Source: Parus major (Eukaryota > Chordata > Aves > Passeriformes > Paridae). Taken from it: a DNA stretch of 64,000 nucleotides. Shown one piece after another: positions 47,701 to 60,312 of this stretch. The notes under the pieces are model-generated. The model searched no databases. It was not told the DNA's origin and saw only the letters and a program-made list of their open reading frames with translations. The stretch spans positions 85,676,697-85,740,696 of the forward strand of contig NC_031768.1 in NCBI RefSeq assembly GCF_001522545.3, read 5' to 3'. Both the position numbers and the translations under genes were made by a program. Every line of letters starts with the position of its first letter. The first letter of the stretch is position 1.

Positions 47701-49239
47701 AGCTCCACCAGTTATTCAGTCATCTCACCTGTACAGAGATGAGCTGGAGGGCCAAGCTAGGTCTGGTCCTCTGCCTCATCAGTGTTGGTTATGTCAGCTG
47801 ATCCTGCAGCAGGCTTTCCTGGGACATTAGTCACATCATTACTGGATCTTAATAAACTGTTGTCAATGGGTCTACTTCCCTCACAAAGCTGAATTAGCTC
47901 TGCAGGGAAAAGAGGAGCAAGACCATTGACTCTGCAGAAAGATCATTTATCTCTGAAGCCTGTAGCTCAGGTGCACGCCAGGAGCCACACAATTGCTGCT
48001 GAGCTGTAGTCTGGCTTGGGCTGGGGTTTGGTGTTTGGGGGTTTGGGTGGGAAGGAAGGAGATGCATGTTTTGTGGAGTGGTGGCATGGCACTCGTACTT
48101 CAGAGTGCCCTGTGCTTCGGCATGTCACGATTTACCCCATGAGTTATCAGCTGCCCTAAAAGATGTTTACTGATAACTACATTGCAGATGAATCTAAGCT
48201 TTGCAAGAATTGTGAGTGTGGGAGTGAACATCAGCCATATATATAAATACACACACATTCAGAGCCTCTTTGTAACTATGAGGTACCTGGGAAACACATG
48301 CTCCCAGCATATTGCCACATAACCAGGCACATTTCCATGCCTGGAAACAGCGTAACACAGCGTCAGCACACTCCAGTGAGACTGCACTCCATAGCTTTTG
48401 TTTCCCCCAGGGCACTGTGCTGTAGCAGGAATGAGGCACCGCAGGAGCTAGGAAGAAATTCATGGCCCAAAGGTAATCAGCTTGTGGAGCTGTAATGTTA
48501 AACTCATTGGGAAGACAACACGAGGGGGGAGGCACGGGGGAGGTTGGGGTTGGTGGCCTGTGAAAACCTCAGCATGAAAAAAAAAGCAGGAAAGATTTTT
48601 TTTATAAAATTATGATATTCTTTTGGGAAAGTACCACATAGTAGAAGTAAGGACCAAGTGTGCTCAGGGGCACAAGAAAATTGTTGAGGTATAAGAGAGA
48701 ACCCAGAGATGGCTGGGTAATGCAAGCCCGTCTTCATCTATACTTTCAGCTAACCCATTTCTGTGGCATTTTGGCCCCTTTTTTGTGATAGCTGGGCCAC
48801 TGATGTAGACAAATCACCCAAAGACAGCGAGCAAGGAGCATTCAGTCTTTTCAGCTTTAGTAATAGAGGCTTCCTTATGCAAACATGCAGTCTCAGGTCT
48901 CTGGCTACTGCTGGAAGAGACCTTAGTGCTGCATCGCACTCTTCCTGCAAGGCACCAAGTACATCAGAGGCAAACCACAGGCTCCACAGGAATTTTGTGT
49001 CCACAGACCACTGAGAGTTTTGTGGAGGGACTAGGTCATTCAGGGGATCTGGGTGAAAACCTTGACTCTGTCTGTTGTGAAGCTGGGCTTGTTGCATAGC
49101 CATATGATCAGAGCTTTTGAGAGCTTCTGCCTTTACTTTCCCTGCAGAGGAAAGGAATTTGCAGATCTGTAAGCTGTGTTCAAGGCTGTCAGAAGGCCTC
49201 CCTAGATGAGGCTGGGCATGTGGACACTCTGTACCTTTT
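41190..49239. other. Intergenic DNA, no gene seen
   Basis: About 8 kb of mixed composition. It has a 28-nt poly-T at 41699-41726, an AT-rich (TACA/TATA) stretch at 44910-44945 and a G/T-rich stretch near 48,010-48,060. The open frames found (up to 119 codons) lack family features. No LTR termini or conserved RNA structure could be supported. Confidence 0.45.
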
Positions 49240-50518
49240 CATTACGCTACTGGCAAGAATCAAGCAGTGTGTGTGCCACCAGAGTGCTCACATCCACAGC
49301 TCACACATCACACATGTGCTCAGCATGGCCGTGCTCCAAAACCTTCCTGGAAGCACTCGATTCAGAGAGACTGGGAGCAGTACAATTGCTTTGGCTTCCC
49401 AGCACTTCAGTCCTGCAGTCCTTTGCACTGTGCCAGGGAGACTACAAGCCCTTCCCCTTGGGTCCCTCTTTCACTTTCTTTCCCTTTCATGTCAGGCATG
49501 ATAAGGAGATGAGGAACCGCAGTCTGTGTGATGTCTCTGCAGTGTCTCTCATGTCAGGGCACTGCACAAGCCAAGGCACCCAGCGTTCTGCACATCCAGT
49601 GTGCATCACAGCTTCCCAGGAGCTTCACATTTCCATGGTCTCTATTTTTAAAGTGTCACTAATGTGTCCTGATCCTGCCTTCAGCAGGACAAAGCATGCT
49701 CTCTCTGCTCAGTTTACTTAACAAAAAGGTTAAGTTCCAGTCAAGGGTACTTAAAAAAAATGAAACTATTTTTTTAAGAACCAACACTGTGCACTAAATC
49801 TTTGCTAAAGCCTAATTTCTAATCAACCCTTGTGTTTGTGCTTTGGCTACTCTGTCCTCACACACACAGTGAGTCAGGAAGTGGATTTTCCATTCACAAA
49901 ATAAAATGTTTCTCATCCCTTCTACTCTTTTTCTTCCTCATTTTTCTTTTTCTTTTCTTTTCTTTTTTTTTTTTTCCCAATTACATTTGGAAAAAGAAAT
50001 CAGCCATGCTCACAGAAAAAGATGGCTCTAAACAATGTGCTTGGAAACACCAAAACTTTGCACTAATATGAGACTTCTAACTTTTTTTTTTGTGTGTGTG
50101 CCCAGAGCATTACAACACCCACCATTACCTATGAACTACATATGATCAGTGTGAGTATCACCATTGCATCAGAATAAGAAAAAGGAGGAGCACAAAAGGT
50201 GGTGTGATGCTGCTCCACAGTTTTGTCTCTTTCACGTGGTAAGCAAATATACTGGCAGGTATTCCTCCCAACGTTTCTGCATGGATAAGTTTTCTGAGAT
50301 GGACAAGCCCCTGCAGGCTTCAGCAGTGGTTTTGGGCTTTGCTGACATTGGCCTTGGCCAGTTCTGTTTGGATCTTGTCTTGCACTACCTAACACAGGTA
50401 GGAAGGTACCTCTGCTTTGTGCTTATGGCCAGGCTGCTTCTGATTTGTGACTGTGAGACCTTCAGTCCAGCTGAGCCAGGTGTATCTTGCATGCCCATCA
50501 GTTTTACCTGCCTGTGGC
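49240..50518 (+). repeat. Duplicated segment A
   Basis: This segment aligns in direct orientation with 55,298-56,784, allowing for several indels. Shared landmarks are GCCGTGCTCC/GGCTGTGCTCC (49327/55459), CTCTATTTTTAAAGTG (49641/55995), GGTTAAGTTCCAGTCAA (49728/56069) and GTGCACTAAATCTTTGCTAAA (49789/56116). By eye identity is around 80-85% over most of the length. The terminal 158 bp (50361-50518) are identical to 56627-56784. A pyrimidine run is present at 49935-49978. The segment carries a 130-codon open frame (50164-50556) of unknown meaning. Confidence 0.8.
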
Positions 50519-53500
50519 ACTTAAAAGGTTCTGTGCATTTTATCAGTTTCCACTGAGCCCTTTATGCAGGTTGTTCTGAATGGCAGCTGATAATAAATTC
50601 CAACAGCTGATAGTCTATGTGAAATGCATGTTTTGGTCATGTTTCTCTTTGGGTTCATGTGAAAAATATCATTTTGCAGACAATTCTGCATTCTATTTTC
50701 TGTTTTGCAGGATATGAGTAACTTTCGGAAGGTGCTGATTGCTCACATCCTGTGGGGCAGTTGCAATCTGGTCTACATGGATCTAAGATACAATTTTAAA
50801 TGTGTTGCTCTCATAACCCAGAGAAGATATACCTGTGGTGTGCTTAATTGAAATTTTCAAAGGCCACCCGTCATCTTTCGCCACACCCAGCTCCCCCGTT
50901 GTGGTTGTTAGAACTTGACAGTGCTGAATTTACCAAATCAAGTGCAATCTCTGTGCCATTATGATGCAACTCCATGGCTGAAGAAACTGATGTGATGCAG
51001 CTGGAGATAGCGCCAGGACAGGTCCCTACTAAAAAAGAAAAAAACCCACAATTAATAAATATGTCACACGTGGGTGTAGAAACTCGGTAAGAAATATTGA
51101 GGCAACATTTGTCCTTCCTGCTCTCCTCCAGCGGTGACTGTCAACCCGAGTGTAGGTAGCTCTGCACTTTATTTTGGCAGTGTGAGCATCTCAGATGGGC
51201 ATGAGCTCTGCTCGCCGCCTTCCCTGGGGGCATCCCTTTGCTAATGAAAACATCCGGGTGCAAGGCAGGGCAGTGTTTTGCCCAAGATCCCCCGGCCGGT
51301 CAGCAGGAGAGTGAGATGCGAGCTGCTCCAAGCCCCTGCTGTGCCCAGGAGGTGGCACTGCCAGCCTTGCCGCCTGCAGCCGGCGCTTCTTGCGCAAACA
51401 CAGCCCGGCCAGCAGTTCCTGCTCGAACCCCGCCTGCCAAGCACCACCCCGTGATAAAACCTAAGTCATCTACCCTGTTCTGTTTGCTCAACTTTCACCC
51501 TGATTGTCCCTTCTTCCAACAAGATTGCTCAGGTCAAAAGCCCAGAGAAGACATTGCACACTGGCACAACTTGCTGCACCCAAAATGTACAGCCATCCTT
51601 CCTCTCCTTATCTTGCCATCCCCCTCCCTTTCCTGTCTTTCCCTACCTCTCAGCTCTGATCTGTCAGAAGTGAGTAGATGCTCCAAACATGTCCTGTGTC
51701 TTGCAGTATTCCTGTCTGCTTTTAACTTGCATATCCAAAATTTTTGCAAGTGCACTGGTGTTCTCCCAGCCTTCTCATCAGTGGCTATTGAGCTCTGCTT
51801 CATCTGCAGGACAGAGGCCCAGAGCACACCAAGTCCCGTTTCTAGCTGCTGAAACAAGAATAGCCCTCAGCATGCCACTTATTCCAAAGCTGCCAGCATT
51901 TTTTGTTCAATCCCACCACCTCGGTGTGCTTGGCAGCCATCTCTGTACCCACAGAACACTCTTGGATGGACATGAAAGAGCTGTTTTGGAGGGAGCACAG
52001 TGACAAAAAGACAAAGGCTGCTGGGTGACAGCAAGTGCTGAGCTGCACATTCTTGGTGGATATAGGCTAGAGTTTATTTACCTCCTCTGCCTCATGGCTG
52101 CCTGTTCCCAGCCCACATTGCAGTCATGATGCCAGGACTAAAAAGTGGTCATACCAAGACACCTAAATAGTTAGCTAAAACTACCTGATGGCCACTCCAC
52201 CTCACTTCAAACAGCTCCACTCTTAGCCACATCACTTTCAAGGATTCTCCTATAAAATGTCTTTTCCGCCACCTTTGCCTTCAGAGATCTGACTGCCCTT
52301 CACTGCATACTTCTCATCACACACAGCTGCCTCCTGTCTCCTGCTCTAACTGCTAGACATGCTGCCAGCCCAGACCCAATGCTCTGGGTATATGATAATC
52401 CTTCTGGCTGCCTCTCCACAGGGACCATTTCCTCACAGCTCTAGGACTCCATTCCAGAGTCACTCACTGTCTCTGCCACATCTTCTGCTGTATTCATCTC
52501 TCAGTGCTTCACCCATTCCATCCTTCCTTGGGTTCCTCTTGTTCAGTTCCCTAAACATCACCTTCAGATCAATCTTGCCCTGATCCACCAGTGCCATGCT
52601 GACTGCTCTGAGATGGGAGAAAGTTCTCTCTGGGCTTTGGGAATGCAGTGGCCTTCTGCATGGACAGCCTTCCTTGTAACACATGTTACATGTAATTCAT
52701 GTAACACCAGAGAAGGAAGGTAGGCAACTATTTGCATGCCAGAAATCCAGAGTTCCAGTTGTGCCATGAGTCACTCTTCCACTGCTTTGCACCACTGGAG
52801 CATTGTAAAAAGACAGTGGCACAACACAACTGTTTGCCCTGGCCAACACTGTGCAAGACAGCATCTTCAAACAATTTTTGTAGTTTTTTGGGGGGGGTTG
52901 TTTGTTTGTTTGTTTGTTTGTTTGTTTGTTTGTTTTGTGGAGCAAGTCTGGTAATTTTGAATGAAACCATCCTAACTAAGGAAGGAGCTTTACAATGAAT
53001 TCAAGTGCAAAAAGCAGGTGTGCAAGAGCTGGAAAAAAAGGCCATGGAGAAGGAGGATGGAAGCATTGCTTGGGTACAGAAGGACAAAATCAGAAAGGCC
53101 TTAGAGCCTTTCAAGGGGAGAAACTTGCATGAAATAGGGTGACAAATGAGTTGTGCAACTATCCTAGTAACCAGTCCAGGGAAAATACAGGTCTGCTGAG
53201 GAATGGGGAGACAAAGTAGTGATGAATGTCTCAGCTTTAGATGAGGCTGAAGTACTCAAAGCCTTCCTTGCTATAGTCTGTAGAAGTAAAGCCTGCTCCC
53301 ATATTTCCAAACATATCATAATGGTTTTTAGAACCGAGGAATAGCAAGGAGTAGGGCAGCAGCAGGCTTGATACTACTTAGGGAGGTTGAATATATTACA
53401 GTGCATGAGATTGAACAGAATATGCTTCAAGGGTGCTAGGACATTTCTGAAGCTGCTGAAAGAATTGCCTGATGTGATTATGGGACCGGAGTCTTTCATC

Positions 53501-55297
53501 TGTCATCCCTGGCAGCTGGAAAAATGCTAATGTTGCACTCAGCTGCACAGACCAGCCAGGATGAGTCAGTGAACCCCAGACTAGCCATCCTTACCTCAGT
53601 GCTGTGTCCTCTTGGCACCCTACGCCAAAGACAAGAATGTGGTCTGGAAAGGGTGATGCTGGCTTACCAAGGACAAGCTGACTGCCTTTTGAAATGAAAG
53701 GACTGGCGATATGGATTAGGGGAGAGTGGTTGATGTGATGAGCTTTGATGGGAGTTACACTGTAGGCACAGCATATTCCTCTGGAAGGAGGGGAGGGATG
53801 GCAGCAAACCACTACTCAGCACACTGGGAACTGGGAAGATGCACAATATCCCAGTGATTGTGAATGACACCATCAGCAGCTCCTCTAAACTCCAGGCTGG
53901 TGTCCTGTGACATTGCCCAAAGACTGCCTGAGCAACCCTCATGTTCTTCACACCCTGACACAAGGTAGAACACATCAGAAAGAGTAAGTGTTGCACCTAC
54001 ACAGACTGGCCCTCCAACAAAATATTCTGTAGCACTGAATGTTGCTCTGGAGACAGAGAAAAAGCTTGACAGACTATACGAAGTCATAATTAATTGATCA
54101 AATTTTAGCAAATTTCCTCCACCCTTTTCATGAGCAATATCTGGAAACAAAAGAAGCATCCCCCATCTATTACTACCACACACTTCTGATGTTCTGCTGA
54201 TGTTCTGCATCTACTGAATAATGCTTTACTTGAGCATGTAATTTGTAGAGATGCATTTGCCCATGAAATATTTGGCACCTTCAAGAGGTGGAGGAGATGT
54301 CAATGGAAAATTCATAACCAGAGAGACAGAGTGAGAAAGAAATTCTTCACACTAGTTTCAGCTTATGCATAGTGGTTATGAGTTATTCCTTACAAGCTAT
54401 CCAACAGTGCACCTATCTAGGCAGACGCTGCTGGGCCTACATGGTCACTGCTCTGGCCATGCTGGGACAGCCAACAGGATGCTTCAGTGCTGAGGGAAAG
54501 AGCTAAGAGAGCAGGCCATACAGGTTGCCTAGCATTTTTCTGTGCACTGGGGTGTGGAACTGGCAAGAGCAATACTGGGAGAGCTGGGTCAGACACTGTG
54601 AGGTAGAATGGCGAAGTGCAGCATGCCAGTATCTGCAGGTTAATATGAATCTGGAGTGGCTGGAGATGAGACCCCACAGGAGACACTGGTCCATTTCCTG
54701 CCTTGTGTGATACGGTGCTTCAGAGAACAAGGCATTGTTGTCTCCTTACTGCAGAGAAATGCCACATTCCCAGTCCCCTGGGAATGAGGAGCTGGCATTA
54801 CAGGCACAGACAAGAAAAATGGAAAAGAGGAAGCTTATGTCTTCCATTTTTAGGGTGATCAAGCTAGAATGGGAAACACCAGGTGGCAGAATTATTTTGG
54901 AGGAATATTTGCCTTTTAATAGGCAAATAGAAAGAAGGAAATGGGGTAGGGTCATGACAAACTCTTCTCTAGTGTCAACACCGCCTCACAATTCACTCAT
55001 AAAAACCCACCACCTGCACCTCATAAGCTTCCCTTACAGAGACAGCACTTCACAATAAGCACAGGCCTAGCTGCTAAGCACTCATGTTCAGTCCCTCATC
55101 GCCACTCAGACTCCAGAGTTCTGTAAGAAAGGCAATAAAAACTGTTCTGAGGGTTTCACATCTGTGAAGGTTTCAGTGTAAATCAAGGGGGCAGACATGG
55201 GGGATATAATTTCAGATGATGTTTTATAAACTGGGAGTGATAGGAAGTCTGGCTTAATCACAGAAATACCTTCTATCCCAACTGCACTTTTAACACC
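50519..55297. other. Intergenic DNA between the duplicated segments
   Basis: About 4.8 kb without a supported gene. It includes a moderately GC-rich stretch near 51,190-51,460 with open frames in several frames, and the tetranucleotide repeat at 52,898. No domain was recognised in any open frame, the longest being 204 codons at 51238-51852. Confidence 0.45.
52898..52935. repeat. (GTTT)n tetranucleotide repeat
   Basis: About nine GTTT units follow a run of nine G. A- and T-rich sequence surrounds it. Confidence 0.9.
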
Positions 55298-56784
55298 GTA
55301 CTACCTTGAGCAAGCAACACTATCTGTGCAACCAAAGTGTTCGCACCCACAAACCACACATCAGATAAGTTTTTATCTCATAAGAAAGACCTGGACTCTA
55401 ATATGAAACTCAGCTGGGGTTTGCAGTGCTGGTGGGAAGCCACTTCAAACACGTTTTTAATGGCTGTGCTCCAAAAAACTTTCTGGGAGCACTCAGTTCA
55501 GAGAGTCCAGGAGCAGCAGCAGTATAACCCCTTTGGATCCATCCAGATCTTCCAGTCACCTGGCACTAGATCTTCCAGTCCTGCAGTCCTTTGCATTAGT
55601 ATCAGGGAGAGATCAACCCTTTCCTTTGTGCCCCTCCTTCCTCAGCTTGCCCTTCCAAGTCAGGCAGGATAAGGAGATGATGAGCCATGCTAGGCCTCCT
55701 CAGTGTCCCTCCTGTCAGGGCCCAGCACAAGCAAAGGCACCTGGTGACTGCATATCTGGTGCCAAATGAGTGCATTTAGGACCATTCCCGTGTCCCTTTT
55801 GGCCTCCAGTCCAGAGAGGGTTGCCAGGGAACTGAGGTGTGTCCAGCCTGCCCAGTTCAAATTGCAGTGGCTGGTTCTGGCTCCTAAAAACTCTCAGCAT
55901 TTCCAGGCATGAGTCCCATCCTTCCCTCCCTGTCAACCCTCTCTGCATAATTCACTCCTTTAAGGCTTCCCATAAGTTTTAGATTTCCTCAGTCTCTATT
56001 TTTAAAGTGCCACTAGTTTGTTTTGCCGTGCCTTCAGCAGAACAATACCTGTAAATAAAAAGGTTAAGTTCCAGTCAAAGAAAAAACCTGAAACTATCTT
56101 TTTAAGAGCCAACATTGTGCACTAAATCTTTGCTAAACCTTAATTTCTAGTCAGCCCCGGTGTTTGTTTCTTTGGCTGCTCTGTTCTCACATACACAGCC
56201 AGTCAGGAAGTGGACTTTCCAGTCACAAGGAAAAATGTTTCTCTCCCTTCACTTCTACTTTTTTCCTCTTTTTTTGGTTTTGCTAGGTTTAATTTTTTTG
56301 TGTGTATTTGGAAACACCAAAACCTTACACTTATACAATGCTCTCAACTTTTTTGTGTATATGTGTGTGCCCAAAGCATTACAACACCATTACCTATGAA
56401 CTACAAATGACAAACGTGAATGTCAGTCTTGCACCAGAAAAAGTCAGAGCGTGGAGGTGGTGTGATGCTGCTCCATTACTCCGCAAAAATTTTGTCTCTG
56501 GCATGAAATAAGGAAGCTGAAAAGTATTCCTCTCAACATTTCTGTGCAGATAAGGTTTTCTGAGATGGATAAGCCCCTGCAGGTTTCAGCAGTGGTTTTG
56601 GGCTTTGCTGACATTGGCCTTGGCCGGTTCTGTTTGGATCTTGTCTTGCACTACCTAACACAGGTAGGAAGGTACCTCTGCTTTGTGCTTATGGCCAGGC
56701 TGCTTCTGATTTGTGACTGTGAGACCTTCAGTCCAGCTGAGCCAGGTGTATCTTGCATGCCCATCAGTTTTACCTGCCTGTGGC
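55298..56784 (+). repeat. Duplicated segment B
   Basis: Direct-orientation counterpart of 49,240-50,518, offset by about 6.1-6.3 kb and slightly longer through indels. The right-hand end is sharp: after CCTGTGGC the two copies differ completely. The terminal 158 bp (56627-56784) are identical to segment A. The same reading frame is open across the block in both copies, with only three coding differences over about 78 codons. Confidence 0.8.
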
Positions 56785-59700
56785 TCTCAAGAAGCATTTT
56801 TAGTGCCATTTTTCAAGCAAGCAGAACCCAGTCTTTGTGGACCAAGAGATGAGGTCACACTGCAAGGAACACTGTGACTCTGACATAGCTATTTGTTTCA
56901 GCTAAAAAGATACTTGTGGACATGTGGTGGAGGTGACACCTCTATTTCTCTTTTCCTGAAGAACCGATGACCTCTTGCCTGTAATTCATAAGCAGCTAAA
57001 GTCCTATTTGTCATCATTTTATTTTGCATGCAGGTCAAGGGCCCATACTTTGGTTGTCTTTGGTCTTTCACTTCCTCAATCTCTCACCTGCTTCTTTTGA
57101 AGTTCATATTCCTCTCTTTTATACCCTGTTCCACCTTTTCATACTTATAAACATCTTATCTTCCTTCCAGATCTTGGGAATTTTTTTTTGTTTTTTTTCT
57201 CTTCCCTCGTTCTCCTGCTGCACTGCTGCATCCATGTCCCTCCACACCTTCAGCACTGCTCCTAGCTTTCATCCTCTCCTGGTTCTGCATCCTTATGCCT
57301 TCCTCAGTGGAAAATTATTCTGGTGGCTTTCCTCTAAACCTTGAGGATTCTTTAAGTCATATGCTGGTCTCAGAGTTATTAGATTTAAGACTGTCACTGT
57401 GGGTCTTGATCCATACCAGAGAGAGCACTTTGCAAGAAATAAGTAGAGCAAAGGGGAGATAAAACTAGTCCAGATGCCAAAGAATTTAATGTAACAAGAT
57501 AATGTGCAGTCTGAGTGACAATGGCACTTGGTGACGGGAATATAAAGGAAGCAGTAAACATCTGAGTTTGTTTGTAGTGGAGAATCAAATTTGTTAATGG
57601 AAGGCATGATGGAGAAGACTAAAAAGCAGGAAGAAACAAAGAGCAGAGATGGAAGAACAGGGTACTGTTTGATCAGGTTGATCACTACATGGGTGAACCA
57701 GTTGCTGGTTCAGAACAGGATCTGCAGTGGTCCCACAATGCATGTCACAGTGACTGGTGCACCAGTATGACTGCCTTACACAAAGCCATATGACCTCTTG
57801 CTAAATAAAAAATGGTTGCACAAGCAGAAAACAGACTTAGCAGGTCAGTCATGTGTCTATCAGGCCTGCTGAAGCTTATAGAAAAGGAAGAGACACTTCT
57901 TGTAAACACTGTGTAATTTAGTGAGGTATAGCGTAGAAACAAGATTTATCACAGCATGTGAATTGTTTTAAAAGTTACAGCCTACCTCCACCAGAAATGG
58001 AATACTTTCAAGTAACACCAATTAAGTTGTCATTGCGATATATATTTTAGGAGACAAAACCATTTCTTTCCTTGTCTAAGACAGACTAAGTACTGCCTTT
58101 TCCCAGCAGTCTCTTGTCTGGTAACTCACATTGTAAAAACAGAGCCAGGCTAAGTGACAGACCAGACCTCAGGTTTTCCAGCAAGCATCTCACATGTCTT
58201 CAGAGTCCTTCTGAAAGTGAAGAAAATGTTAGAATTGTGTCCTTTGTCTGATCTGCAGGAAGTCTGAAAAAAAACTGGAGAGACATAAATTTTCTGCACA
58301 ACAAAATGTTCATTAGATTTAAGTCCTGCTGGCAGGGCCTTTCTCATTATGTGTATAGTGGAAGAAAAGGTTGTGGTGAGTCACCTCCTGGTGCTGCTCC
58401 ATCGTGGCCCATCACAACAACATTGGCAGTGTGTCCACACCTGCTTTCCTCTCCAATGGAAGCAGTGATGGCACAGTATCCCACCAAACTAGCAAGTACT
58501 CCTTGGAGTAGCCCTCAATGTAGGGGTTAGTAACTTTGTTAGGAGTTAAGTGCAGTCTCCTGCCTGTGCTCTCACCCACATACCTTTCCAAAGGAGAAGC
58601 TACCCCGTATCTCCACAGCTACTGAGGTGTCTAGAATGTGTCCTCTTTTCAGAACATAAAATCAAATAAAAAGATTTTTGCACTGGACATGCAGCAAGGA
58701 AATCTACCTCTAATAAAATGTTGTTTGCTGGAGTTTTTTTTTCCCACAGTTCTTCTCACAGAAATAAACTGCTGTTCTTGGCTGGCATGCAAAGACATTC
58801 ATCAGAAATAACATGAGCAGAAAGCAACAAATGTTGGCAGTGGCGCTGTGACACTCTATCATGCTCCAGCCTGTAAAAAAGGCAAAAACCTTTGGTGTGC
58901 CAGGTGGCACTTGGGACCCTTGGAGTTTTTCTCCTGTCGACGCAGTAGTTTCATTCTAGAACTCTCCAGTGATTCCTTTCTGTCAGGTACTGTGGTGGCC
59001 ACAAGAACTGCCTACATGCTCCCTTGGATGTGATGAACACTTTCAGCTGAAAACAGCCCATCCTCAAACCATTTAATTGCATTCAAACTAGATAATTGCA
59101 AACAGATTCCCTTCTTAAAGCTTCCTTATGATCTTCAGAAGTAACCACATCTAAACCAAAGCCTTGTTCCCTAATCTGAAGTTTATCATGAAAGCTGCAC
59201 AAAAGGTTAATTTAGGGGACAGTGAATCACATGCTTTGGCCTCAAATGATTTTATTCTCTGCTTCCACTTTTGACAAAGAAAACTGAAATGTTAAGAGTT
59301 AAGTTTGAGCTGGATATGCTTATGAGTTTGGATGGCTGGGCTTTATTTTTATAGTTGAGCTAGAATTGAAAAACAATCCAAGACAGATTAGCCCAGGGCA
59401 CTTCCCAGCTCCAAGGCTAGTTGCATACCAAGCTTAGCAAAACACAGGATTGAGCTAGGAACTCGCAGCAGCCAGCAACAGCAGTTTTCAGAAAGTCTTC
59501 ATGGGATTGCTGATCTGCTGAGCTTTTTCAGACTTTACATTGTTCCCTACTCTTTCCTTGGTTTAGGCTTCCAGCAGCCTGTGGACTCTGGAGCTGTATT
59601 AGAGCAGGAATAAGGCTAAGGTACTCTGGGGTCTGCCTTTTCCTTCCCCTTTCACTTCATTCCATCCTCTGCCACTGAAGGATATTTTGTTCACATATTT

Positions 59701-60310
59701 TTAGGAGCAGCCCAGAGATCTGAGAGTGGTCCAAGGAATGCTGCAGTCCCTGAGCTATGGGATCAGCTGCTGGGCCAGTGGGGTTCTTTCTCCATCCCCC
59801 TGCTCCTGTCCAATATCCACTATGAGTGTGCATGGGCAGGATCTCACAGGAGGACATGAAGGTCACATCCCAAACAGAGGGTATAAAGCATCAGCTAGAG
59901 GGGAAATGGGTCCTTCTCCTTCCTGGCAGAGAAGGTGAAGAATGCACTGGGAACACAGCAGGGGTAAAAGTCTCAGGTTCTTTAGCACTGGGCAGGATTC
60001 ATAACCTCCAGCCACTTCTCTCCCTTCCTGTTACACTGGGAAAGTATTTGCACTCAAAGAGGATTTGGGCAAACAAGAACCAGCAAAGCACATCTTTTCA
60101 TTTAAAAATTGCTACATAATAATAGTAAGGGAATTATAGGTGGTTTGCATATAGGCTGTGAGAAATGACCACTTCCAGTAAGATAAAACAGCAAATCCAG
60201 AGTGATTAGCTACCCAAAAAGGTTGCAGGTTAGAAGGTGGTGACATTTCAGGGTGCAGTCCCTTATAAAAGAATAAGAAAACCTACAGGATAAAGGTAAA
60301 ATCCAAATCA
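56785..60310. other. Intergenic DNA between duplicated segment B and SLC2A3
   Basis: About 3.5 kb of mixed composition without a supported exon, RNA gene or bounded repeat. A T-rich stretch lies at 57,180-57,200. Open frames reach 130 codons (57293-57685, -) without domain features. Confidence 0.45.
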
Positions 60311-60312
60311 GA

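Noticed and set aside
48750..49103. 117-codon - strand frame just upstream of duplicated segment A
   Set aside because: No family resemblance, and it is not part of the duplicated unit.
51238..51852. 204-codon + strand frame
   Set aside because: Long but without domain, codon bias or splice context, and overlapped by open frames on the - strand.
54330..54352. GAGAAAGAAATTCTTCAC, similar to part of bird CR1 LINEs
   Set aside because: The match is too short, with no CR1 coding or 3'-end repeat nearby.
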